Positions 57,740-64,000 of a DNA stretch of 64,000 bases are shown piece after piece. Numbering within the stretch: the first letter of the stretch is position 1; every line of letters starts with the position of its first letter. Source of the DNA: Lysobacter enzymogenes (GTDB lineage Bacteria; Pseudomonadota; Gammaproteobacteria; Xanthomonadales; Xanthomonadaceae); the NCBI RefSeq assembly GCF_023617245.1, contig NZ_CP067396.1, positions 3,410,001 through 3,474,000 of the forward strand, written 5' to 3'. A model generated the notes under the pieces. The model made no database searches and was not told where the DNA came from. It saw nothing but the letters and a program-made list of their open reading frames with translations. The position numbers and the translations under genes were made by a program.

Positions 57740-58224
57740 GCAGGCGCGTTGCCTGCGTCCGGCGCCGGCGCGGCGACTTCGGCCGGCGGCGCCGGCTCGG
57801 CGCCGCGATCGGCGACGCGGACGAAATCGTCGACCATGCGGTCGGCCAGGCTCTGGAACCCCAGCGCCATCGCCGGCCCGAGCAGCTTCACCGCCGGCTC
57901 GAACTCCAGGGTCAGGGTGACCTTGCACGCCGACTCGTCCAGTGCGTGGAACTCCCAGCGCCCGCCGAGCTTGCGGAACGGCCCGTCGACCAGCTTGAGC
58001 TCGATGTGGTGCGGCGGCGACAAGGCGTTGTGGGTGGTGAACCAGGTCCGCAGCGCGCCCAGGCCCAGGTCCAGCCGCGCGACCATGTGGGTCGCGTCGG
58101 CCTCCAGGATCTGCGCCGCCTCGCACCAGTCGAAGCGGCGCGGATAGGCGGCGACGTCGTTGACCAGCGCGAACATGCGCGCGGCGGAATGTTCGACCAA
58201 GGCGGAGCGGCGGATGGTAGGCAT
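57736..58224 (-). CDS. ratA: RatA / COQ10-like START-domain protein
   Basis: 162 aa: MPTIRRSALVEHSAARMFALVNDVAAYPRRFDWCEAAQIL and FRKLGGRWEFHALDESACKVTLTLEFE, typical of the polyketide-cyclase/COQ10 fold; LADRMVDDFVRVAD near the end. E. coli RatA was reported to block 70S formation, whereas relatives bind ubiquinone. Either role is possible. The C-terminal extension (APPAEVAAPAPDAGNAPA) is low complexity. It is transcribed divergently from smpB. Confidence 0.92.
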   Translation of the reverse strand: MPTIRRSALVEHSAARMFALVNDVAAYPRRFDWCEAAQILEADATHMVARLDLGLGALRTWFTTHNALSPPHHIELKLVDGPFRKLGGRWEFHALDESACKVTLTLEFEPAVKLLGPAMALGFQSLADRMVDDFVRVADRGAEPAPPAEVAAPAPDAGNAPA

Positions 58225-58469
58225 CGTTCTCGCTTATTGGGATCGCAGCGCGGGTTTCAACCGGGCCCGGCCGGATTCGGCTTAATTCAGCCTGATCCGG
58301 CCTGATTCGATGGAACTCGGCCGGACCGCCCGCATCGGCAACGCGCGGCGGCCGCGCCGGTCGATTCTCGGCCATCGCGGGCCGGCAAATCGCCCCCGCG
58401 CCGCCCCCGCGCCGCCCCCGCCCCGCCGGCCGGCTACTCAAACCGCCTCCGGATCGGAGACAATCGGGT

Positions 58470-58979
58470 ATGGCCAAGACAAACAACAAGACCGCCAAGG
58501 ATAAAGCAAAGGGCGGCGCCGGCGGCACCATCGCGCAGAACAAGCGCGCCCGCCACGAATACCACCTGGAAGAGAACTTCGAAGCCGGCCTGGAGCTGCA
58601 GGGCTGGGAGCTCAAGTCCATCCGCGCCGGGCGCGCCAACATCACCGACGCCTACGCGGTGGTGCTGCGCGGCGAGATCTACCTGATCGGCGCGCAGATC
58701 GTCCCGCTCATCTCCGCCTCCACCCACGTCGTCGCCGAGGAACGCCGCAGCCGCAAGCTGCTGCTGCACCGCAAGGAGATCGACAACCTGATCGGCCGCG
58801 TCCAGCGCGACGGCTACACCGTGATCCCGACCGCGCTGTACTGGAAGGGCAACCGGGTCAAGGCCGGACTGTCGCTGGCCAAGGGCAAGCAGAGCCACGA
58901 CAAGCGCGAAGCCAGCAAGGAACGCGACTGGGAGCGCGAGAAGCAGCGGGTCATGCGGCGGCATAACCGCGACGCGTGA
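58470..58979 (+). CDS. smpB: SsrA-binding protein SmpB
   Basis: 169 aa: IAQNKRARHEYHLEENFEAGLELQGWELKSIRAGRANI, then DAYAVVLRGEIYLIGAQI, and the basic tail SHDKREASKERDWEREKQRVMRRHNRDA that enters the ribosome A-site path. SmpB carries tmRNA to stalled ribosomes. The matching ssrA gene lies 4.3 kb further on, not adjacent as in E. coli. The 5' Lys/Ala-rich extension (MAKTNNKTAKDKAKGGAGG) is longer than in E. coli. Confidence 0.97.
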   Translation: MAKTNNKTAKDKAKGGAGGTIAQNKRARHEYHLEENFEAGLELQGWELKSIRAGRANITDAYAVVLRGEIYLIGAQIVPLISASTHVVAEERRSRKLLLHRKEIDNLIGRVQRDGYTVIPTALYWKGNRVKAGLSLAKGKQSHDKREASKERDWEREKQRVMRRHNRDA

Positions 58980-59114
58980 GGCGCGCCGGGTAAAAGCCGC
59001 CCCGTTCGCGACCGCGGGCGATCCGATATTGCGGCGGCGGCGCGGAAGACGCGTTCGCCGCGGTCGGTGCGCACGCGAGCCTATGGCGTTGGGTTCGCGG
59101 TGATCCAAGTGGCG

Positions 59115-59177
59115 CGGTCGCGGCTCGCGCCGCTCCTACAGGTAGCCCATGTAGGAGCGGCGCGAGCCGCGACCGCG
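59115..59177. repeat. family B palindromic repeat
   Basis: CGGTCGCGGCTCGCGCCGCT followed by CCTACA, a 10-nt spacer, then TGTAGG followed by AGCGGCGCGAGCCGCGACCG: perfect inverted arms of 26 bp. It lies between smpB and the histidine kinase (convergent) and can act as a transcription stop. Confidence 0.9.
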
Positions 59178-59205
59178 AAAACTCGACTACCGGCGCAACC
59201 CCGCC

Positions 59206-61446
59206 TCACCCGCCGTGCCCACCGCCCGGCAAGGTGAAATAGAACGCCGCGCCCTCGCCCTCGCTGCCCTCGGCGCGGATCGTCCCGCCGTGGCGCTCGA
59301 CGATGCGCTTGACCGAGGCCAGCCCGATCCCGTGCCCGGCGAAATCCTCCACGCTGTGCAAGCGCTGGAACGGCCGGAACAGCTTGTCGACATAGGCCTG
59401 CGGGAAACCGGTGCCGTTGTCGCGCACGAAGAACTCGCGCCCGCCGCCGGGCGTCTCGGCGAGGCCGAACTCGATCGTCGCCGGATCGCGGTCGCGGGTG
59501 AACTTCCAGGCGTTGCCGAGCAGATTGCCGAGCAGGTTGCGCAGCAGCGAAGCGTCGCCGACCACCTGCAGCCCCGGCGCGATCCGCACCTCGACCGCGC
59601 GCTGAGGCTCGCCGACGCGCAACTCCTCGACCACCTCGCCGGCGATGCGGCTCAGGTCGACGTTCTCGTGCTTGAGCTCGCTGCGGGTCAGGCGCGACAT
59701 CTTCAGCAATGCGTCGATCAGGTCGCCCATGCGCGACGCGGCCTTGCGCACCCGCGCCAGGTAGCCGCGGCCGGATTCGTCGAGGCGGTCGGCGTACTTC
59801 TCGCCGAGGATGCGGCTGAACCCGTCGATCGCCCGCAGCGGCGCGCGCAGGTCGTGCGAGACGCTGTAGGCGAATGCCTCCAACTCCTGGTTGGCCTGGC
59901 TCAGCTCGCGCGTGCGCAGCGCCACGCGCGCCTCCAGGGTACGGTTGAGCGCGTGCACCCGCGCTTCCGCGCGCAGCCGCTCGGTGACGTCCTCGACCTG
60001 GACCAGGCCGGTGATGTCCTGGCCGACCTTGCCCGGCACCGGCGAATAGGTCAGCTGCACCTGCCGCGCCACCCCGTGCTGGCGGCGCAGGCGACGGGTG
60101 GCGCGATGCACGCCGTCCTCTTCGTTGCGCTCCTCGTCCGCGGCGTGCGCATCGGTCTCCTCGTCTTCGAGCAAACCGTCGAAACGCTGGTCCAGCAGTT
60201 GCGCGCGCGACAGCCCGACGATCGCCGCCAGCGCCGGGTTGGCGTCGACGATGCGGCCCTCGCTGTCGAGCAGGGCCTTGCCGATCGCCGAATACTGCAT
60301 CGCGCTGCGGAAGCGCGCCTCGCTGCGGCGGAAGTCCTCGGTCATGCGCATCGCGATCTGGCGCGCGCGCGATTCGGTGTGGGCCAGCACCAGGGCGATG
60401 CCGTACAACAGCAGCGCGGTGAAGATGCCGAGCGCGAACATGTTGCGCAGGCCTTCCATGCGCGGCACCGCCTGCTCGATCGGCGCCGATTCGTACTCGA
60501 TCCGCCAGGTGCGGCCGTAGACCTCGAACGTGGTCTTGTGCAGGAACGCCGCCGGCTGCCGCGGCTTGACCCCGGGGGTCTCGAACAGCAGGGCGTTGCC
60601 GCCGCCGCTCTCGTCGAAGATGCGGAAACGCAGGTCTTTGTGGCCCTCGGCGAGCGAGGTATCGACGAACGTCTGCAGCCGGAACGGCACGTACACCCAG
60701 CCCTGCATCTCGGCCCGGCGCAGGCTCGGGCTCAGCGGCCGGCCGCCGCCGAGGTAGACCGGCAGCACCAGCAGCAGGCCGGTGCTGCGCAGGCCGTCGT
60801 GCTTGTCCTGCAGCAGGTCGATCTTGCCCGACAGGCGCGCCTGCCCGGACTCCAGCGCCGCCTCCATCGCCGCGTGCCGCACCGGCTCGGAGAACATGTC
60901 GTAGCCGATCACCTCGACGTTGGCCGCGGTCCTCGGCTCCAGATAGAGGATCGGCCCGTACACCTCGCGCTGGCCGAACGGGCGCACCGTCAACAAGCCG
61001 TAGCCGGCATCGCGCCATTCGTTCTGCAACTGCACCAGCAGGCGCTGCGGCACGTAGCCGGTGAAGCCCAGGCCCAGGGTCGAGGGAAACCGGCGCTGCA
61101 GGTTCATGCCCTCGACATAGGCCTTCCACTGCGCCGCGGTCGGCCGCTGCACCGAGGCGAACAAGGACACGCCGCCGCGCGCGACCAGTTCGAAGTTGAC
61201 CAGGCGCTGTTGCAGCAATTCGGTGACCTGGGCGGTGCGGCCGATGAACTCGACCTGGGCCGAGCGCTGCTCGCGGTCGCGCGCGACCCGCCAGGCGGTG
61301 AACACCAGCACCAGGGCGACGATGAACACGATGAACGCGAGCACGTAGCCGCGACGCGGCAGCAGCCCGGAGACATCGGCAAAATCCGGCGCGGGGTCCG
61401 GTTCGTTCGGCGGAGCGGCGCGGGCGGCCGGATCGGTCGTCGTCAT
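59206..61446 (-). CDS. orphan membrane histidine kinase: CHASE-PAS-HisKA-HATPase
   Basis: 746 aa from MTTTDPAARAAPPNEPDP (longer starts possible). TM1 at 34-53, a periplasmic CHASE-type sensor at about 85-320 (FPSTLGLGFTGYVP; GPILYLEPRTAANVEVIGYDMFSEPVR), TM2 at about 332-355, a PAS domain at about 375-490 with a charged insert (EDEETDAHAADEERNEEDG), then HisKA with phospho-His531 in SVSHDLRAPLRAIDGF. The ATPase domain carries NLLGNAWKF, DNGTGFP and GHGIGLASVKRIVERHGG. No response regulator is in the window, so its partner is elsewhere. CHASE domains bind small ligands such as cytokinin-like or other adenine compounds in some members; the ligand here is unknown. Confidence 0.9.
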   Translation of the reverse strand: MTTTDPAARAAPPNEPDPAPDFADVSGLLPRRGYVLAFIVFIVALVLVFTAWRVARDREQRSAQVEFIGRTAQVTELLQQRLVNFELVARGGVSLFASVQRPTAAQWKAYVEGMNLQRRFPSTLGLGFTGYVPQRLLVQLQNEWRDAGYGLLTVRPFGQREVYGPILYLEPRTAANVEVIGYDMFSEPVRHAAMEAALESGQARLSGKIDLLQDKHDGLRSTGLLLVLPVYLGGGRPLSPSLRRAEMQGWVYVPFRLQTFVDTSLAEGHKDLRFRIFDESGGGNALLFETPGVKPRQPAAFLHKTTFEVYGRTWRIEYESAPIEQAVPRMEGLRNMFALGIFTALLLYGIALVLAHTESRARQIAMRMTEDFRRSEARFRSAMQYSAIGKALLDSEGRIVDANPALAAIVGLSRAQLLDQRFDGLLEDEETDAHAADEERNEEDGVHRATRRLRRQHGVARQVQLTYSPVPGKVGQDITGLVQVEDVTERLRAEARVHALNRTLEARVALRTRELSQANQELEAFAYSVSHDLRAPLRAIDGFSRILGEKYADRLDESGRGYLARVRKAASRMGDLIDALLKMSRLTRSELKHENVDLSRIAGEVVEELRVGEPQRAVEVRIAPGLQVVGDASLLRNLLGNLLGNAWKFTRDRDPATIEFGLAETPGGGREFFVRDNGTGFPQAYVDKLFRPFQRLHSVEDFAGHGIGLASVKRIVERHGGTIRAEGSEGEGAAFYFTLPGGGHGG

Positions 61447-61611
61447 CGGCCTAAGCATACAAGCCGCACCCGGACAGGCCCATCGCGGTGGCTCCACGCC
61501 ACCGACGATGCACAGGCGGCCGCCCTGCCCTGGCTCCGTCCTTCGTTCTCCATCGCCGTCGCGGCGCGTGCCGTCGCCGCGGACGCGGGCCGCGGGGCGT
61601 GACGGGACCGG

Positions 61612-61998
61612 CTAATCCGGCGCGGCGTTGTCGAGCATGAGCCCTTCCAGCATCAGCCGATTGATGCAGTCCAGGTGCTCCAGCGCCAGGCGCCGGCACA
61701 GCCGCGGCCAATGCCGCTGCGCCAGCACCGGCGCGCCCTCGCACTGCCGCTGCGCCAGATAGGCCTCGATCTCGTCGGCGAGACGCAGCAGCTCGCGCCC
61801 GTTGCGGTCGGCGCGCGCCGCCAGCCGCGCCCGCGACGCCCGCCGCGCGCCCCAGCGCCAACCGGCCAGCGCCGCCGCCGCGAACACGGCCCCGGCCGCC
61901 AACGCCGACCACAGCCACGCCAGCGCCGGCGGCGCCGCGGCCGCCAGCCCCACGCCGGCCAGCACCGCCCCCGCCAGCACCGCGCCCGCCGCGCTCAC
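61612..61998 (-). CDS. small membrane protein, hypothetical
   Basis: 128 aa from a GTG start overlapping the previous stop (GTGA). Two Ala/Leu-rich membrane segments (about 4-20 and 27-47) are followed by a basic cytoplasmic part (GARRASRARLAARADRNGRELLRLADEIEAYLAQRQC) and LCRRLALEHLDCINRLMLEGLML. No family was recognised. Tight coupling to the DNA-binding gene upstream suggests they act together, perhaps as a regulator plus membrane effector. Confidence 0.65.
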   Translation of the reverse strand: MSAAGAVLAGAVLAGVGLAAAAPPALAWLWSALAAGAVFAAAALAGWRWGARRASRARLAARADRNGRELLRLADEIEAYLAQRQCEGAPVLAQRHWPRLCRRLALEHLDCINRLMLEGLMLDNAAPD

Positions 61999-62405
61999 GG
62001 CCCCGCCTGCGGCAATGCCAGCAGTTCCGCCGGCGCCAGCCGGAATCCGCAGGCGCGCGCCATCAGCAAGGCCCGCTGCCGGGTCGAGACATGCCCGCGC
62101 GAACGCATCCGCCGCAGCATGGCCGTGGACACCCCGGCCGCATCCGCGGCCGCTCGCACCGTGTCGAAGCAGGCGATATAACGTTCGATAGGATTCGGCG
62201 GCGCGCTCGGCAGCGCACGCCGCCGGTCGCGCCCGTTACCACTTCCGGCGGAGTTTTCCTCCGCACTTTCAACCTGCGATTCGGCCGCGTTCGTGACGCG
62301 GCTTCCGTTTTGCGGACTCTGCTGCGAGGCCTCGCGGCCTTCGCGGACGCGGTAGCGGCGGCCATGCGCCCAGGTATTGCCGTTGCTGCGGTTCAGCCCT
62401 TCCAT
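61995..62405 (-). CDS. small Cro/YdaS-like DNA-binding protein
   Basis: 136 aa from MEGLNRSNGNTWAHGRRYRV; GGAA lies upstream. The N-terminal half is Ser/Arg/Glu-rich and probably disordered. The C-terminal half fits a Cro/YdaS-type helix-turn-helix (IERYIACFDTVRAAADAAGVSTAMLRRMRSRGHVSTRQRALLMA, in three helices). It is divergent from a second small regulator; two palindromes lie between or just upstream. This resembles a phage-type switch or an antitoxin-regulator, but the partner effector is not identified. Confidence 0.65.
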   Translation of the reverse strand: MEGLNRSNGNTWAHGRRYRVREGREASQQSPQNGSRVTNAAESQVESAEENSAGSGNGRDRRRALPSAPPNPIERYIACFDTVRAAADAAGVSTAMLRRMRSRGHVSTRQRALLMARACGFRLAPAELLALPQAGP

Positions 62406-62417
62406 GGTCGTTCCTTG

Positions 62418-62433
62418 CGTGCATCCATGCACG
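62418..62433. promoter_or_regulatory. 16-bp palindrome before the Cro-like gene
   Basis: CGTGCAT, CC, ATGCACG: a perfect inverted repeat 13 bp upstream of the Cro-like start codon. Position suggests autoregulation by steric block. Confidence 0.5.
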
Positions 62434-62455
62434 ATCAAATTACCATTCGAAATTG

Positions 62456-62478
62456 CTCTTTTCAACAAGCAAAAAGAG
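62456..62478. promoter_or_regulatory. 7+9+7 bp inverted repeat between the divergent regulators
   Basis: CTCTTTT, 9-nt spacer, AAAAGAG, inside an AT-rich island (62434-62510) that stands out sharply from the surrounding GC-rich DNA. It is likely to be an operator over the divergent promoters. Confidence 0.55.
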
Positions 62479-62596
62479 TGATCTTTTTACGCGAGAATAC
62501 GCAACAATGAGTTGCGCTCTTTCTCCGCCCCCGGCCCTGCGCCGGACCCGGACCCGGCGCCCACGTTTAGCCCTGCAGGATGCTCCGGCGAGACCT

Positions 62597-62968
62597 ATGA
62601 CCAACGCGCCCCATCAAGAATTCGCCAACCGTTTGCACCAGGCCCTGGACTTCTCCGGATTCGCCAAGGGCCGGGCCCGCACCGGCGCCCTTTCCGCCTA
62701 CTACGACGTCAGCCGCGAGACTGCGCGCAAATGGCTGGTCGGCCTCGCCCTGCCCGAACTGGAGCGCATGCTGCAGATCGCGGTGCAGCAGCACGTCAGC
62801 TTCGAATGGCTGGCCACCGGCCGCGGCACCATCGAAGGCAAGTCGCTGTCGGTGCGCGAGAACGCCGCCAAGTACAGCGATCCCGACGAACTGCGGCTGA
62901 TGGGCCTGATGCGCAAACTCTCGCGCAAGAAGCGCCGCGCGCTGATCGAGTTGCTCGACGGCAACTGA
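62597..62968 (+). CDS. CI/Cro-type phage-like regulator
   Basis: 123 aa from MTNAPHQEFANRLHQALDFS (an upstream in-frame ATG at 62507 is possible). Helix-turn-helix: FAKGRARTGALSAYYDVSRETARKWLVGLALPELERMLQIAVQQHVSFEWLATGRG in order, as in the N-terminal domain of phage CI-like repressors. A basic tail MGLMRKLSRKKRRALIELLDGN follows. It lacks a LexA-type peptidase domain. It faces the Cro-like gene divergently with operator-like palindromes between them. Confidence 0.72.
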   Translation: MTNAPHQEFANRLHQALDFSGFAKGRARTGALSAYYDVSRETARKWLVGLALPELERMLQIAVQQHVSFEWLATGRGTIEGKSLSVRENAAKYSDPDELRLMGLMRKLSRKKRRALIELLDGN

Positions 62969-63019
62969 GCCGCGCGCCGTTTCGTCGCGCGCGCTCTGCG
63001 GCAAGGCCTGCTTCGCTTC

Positions 63020-63215
63020 CGTGAGAGGGCCTTCAGGCCCGATGCTTTCCGCTCCGCTCGCGGCAAGCCGACAGGCGCCGATCGAACTGCTAGGCGGCAA
63101 CTGAAGCCCTTTCGACGTTTTGCGGAAGGTCTTCAGGCCCGACGTTCTGCATTCCGATCGCCGCGATCCGGAACAAGAGCGTCGGACCTGAAGGGCTTCC
63201 CGCACCTATCGCCAG
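63020..63215. repeat. family A palindromic repeats, degenerate pair
   Basis: A left arm GAGAGGGCCTTCAGGCCCGA near 63024-63043 and a second decayed element at about 63120-63205 (GGAAGGTCTTCAGGCCCGAC ... GTCGGACCTGAAGGGCTTCC), followed by a fragment CGAACCTGAAGGCCATCCAC. No gene is supported in the space 62969-63260. Confidence 0.7.
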
Positions 63216-63260
63216 GTCCTGCGCGAACGGCCTCGAACCTGAAGGCCATCCACGGCGGAC

Positions 63261-63288
63261 TTGAGAACCGGCGCGCAGCCCCTATACT
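63261..63288 (+). promoter_or_regulatory. sigma-70-type promoter for ssrA
   Basis: TTGAGA (63261-63266), a 16-nt spacer, TATACT (63283-63288). It lies 31 bp before the mature 5' end of tmRNA, leaving a short leader for RNase P removal. Confidence 0.75.
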
Positions 63289-63319
63289 GAACGGGTCAGC
63301 GCTGTAACGCAGTTTCCCC

Positions 63320-63673
63320 GGGGGTGCACTGGCTTCGACGGGGGTCGCGAAATCGCTTGGCGCATGCCGAGGGGGTAGCTTTCCTCGTAAATCCAGCTGC
63401 AAAACTCTAGTTGCCAACGACGACAACTACGCTCTCGCCGCTTAAGGCGTAAGCCCCGAAACTGCTTGTGTCCGTGCTCGCAGCGTAGGGTCACTATCAC
63501 GGAATCGCCGGGAGCCGCCGCCTGCCAGCTCCCGGTCAACCTATAGCAGGCTGGTCCTTGGATGCGCTTTGCGCGCCGTGCTGTCCCGGGACGAGACTCA
63601 ACGGAGCGCTAAGCATGTAGTGCCGGGGATGGAGTGCCTTCGGACGGCGGTTCGATTCCGCCCACCTCCACCA
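63320..63673 (+). ncRNA. ssrA: transfer-messenger RNA (tmRNA, ssrA)
   Basis: 354 nt. The 5' end GGGGGTG pairs with CACCTCC before ACCA at the 3' end to form the acceptor stem. TGGCTTCGACG near the 5' end and GGTTCGATTCCGCCC near the 3' end are the tRNA-like conserved parts. The resume codon is GCC at 63413 and the tag reads ANDDNYALAA then TAA (63413-63445); the charged Ala adds one more residue. CCA is encoded. tmRNA with SmpB rescues stalled ribosomes and marks the peptide for proteolysis. Confidence 0.97.
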
Positions 63674-63700
63674 TCAGTCGATCCGCAAGGGTCCGAAACA

Positions 63701-63741
63701 GGCCGGAAACATCTCGATATCGAGGGTTTCCGGCCTTTTTT
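63701..63741 (+). terminator. rho-independent terminator for ssrA
   Basis: GGCCGGAAAC and GTTTCCGGCC form a perfect 10-bp stem around a palindromic centre (CTCGATATCGAG), followed by six T residues. It starts 28 bp after the tmRNA 3' end. Confidence 0.9.
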
Positions 63742-64000
63742 GTGCCTGTCGTGCGGCCCGGCCCCGCCCCAGCGCATGGCCATGGCGCGGCCATGAACGC
63801 ACTCTCTCGGCGCGCTACGCGCAACTGCCCCCTCGACCACCCCAGGCCGACTCGCCGGTCGCTCTATGCACTGGCCGCCCTCGGCAACCTTGGGATCGGT
63901 GCCGGTCGATCCAAGCCCGTCCACGCAGCGCCGTCGGCACCGAGCGTGCCGGCCAGAATCGCCCCACTCGTCCTGCCCAGGCACGGACTCGCCTGACACT
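63742..64000. other. end of window, no gene recognised
   Basis: No supported gene and no integrase start within these 259 bases. Overlapping frames on both strands are shadows. The tmRNA 3' end is a common attachment site for islands, but no duplicate of it can be checked here. Confidence 0.4.

Noticed and set aside
57470..58224. RatA-RnfH as a toxin-antitoxin pair
   Set aside because: The conserved housekeeping neighbourhood (smpB, bamE) and COQ10-type fold argue against a classical toxin-antitoxin module.
63598..63999. 133-codon minus-strand frame at the window end
   Set aside because: It reads through the 3' half of tmRNA and its terminator in reverse.

Overview
The window is high-GC bacterial chromosome (about two thirds to 70% G+C by eye) with gammaproteobacterial gene order. 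Four things point to the Xanthomonadaceae, most likely Lysobacter: a greA-rpfE-recJ block as at the end of the Xanthomonas rpf cluster, an omlA/bamE-fur divergent pair, a TonB-dependent receptor beside glycan-degrading enzymes, and many copies of a short palindromic intergenic repeat. The genus is inferred from gene content and order; no database was searched.

Layout. (1) 1-8.3 kb, minus strand: a scavenging locus with the start of a GH92-type alpha-mannosidase, a large TonB-dependent receptor, a Tat-exported FAD oxidase of the class II cholesterol oxidase type, a small hypothetical protein, CutC, and a Tat-exported glycosylasparaginase. Receptor, mannosidase and asparaginase together suggest uptake and dismantling of N-linked glycopeptides. 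(2) 8.6-12.8 kb: an HSP90-family ATPase of atypical sequence followed by a TPR-repeat protein. (3) 13-33 kb: a Wzx/Wzy-type exopolysaccharide cluster. wza is divergent; wzb, wzc, a WecA-WecB fusion, wecC, wzx, an acyltransferase, wzy, a glycosyltransferase, an exported protein, a bi-domain oxidoreductase, a heparinase-like protein, a WbuB-like glycosyltransferase and a YdcF-like protein follow on the plus strand. The predicted building blocks are GlcNAc-1-P (WecA) and UDP-ManNAcA (WecB+WecC). glmS, which feeds the UDP-GlcNAc pathway, lies just beyond. (4) 33.3-45.6 kb, minus strand: glmS, a Cys-rich exported protein, recJ, rpfE, greA, carB, a four-helix-bundle gene, carA and dapB. (5) 45.8-48.6 kb: an exported DUF3857/transglutaminase-like protein and a TonB-like protein. 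(6) 48.8-59 kb: dnaJ, dnaK, grpE, hrcA (minus), recN, then fur/bamE, rnfH, ratA and smpB. Two good sigma-32-type promoters precede grpE and dnaK. (7) 59.2-64 kb: an orphan CHASE-type histidine kinase, a small membrane protein and a divergent pair of small DNA-binding proteins with palindromes between them, then tmRNA (ssrA) with its promoter and terminator. smpB and ssrA, usually adjacent, are separated here by about 4 kb.

Most intergenic spaces over 250 bp hold palindromic repeats of three families, or a 7-bp G-rich direct repeat that can form G-quadruplexes. The most unusual items are the WecA-WecB fusion, the HSP90-TPR pair, the four-helix-bundle gene embedded between carA and carB with G-rich repeats encoding protein tails at both borders, and the palindromes upstream of the TonB-dependent receptor. 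Many long open frames lie opposite the real genes; these are high-GC artefacts and are left out.
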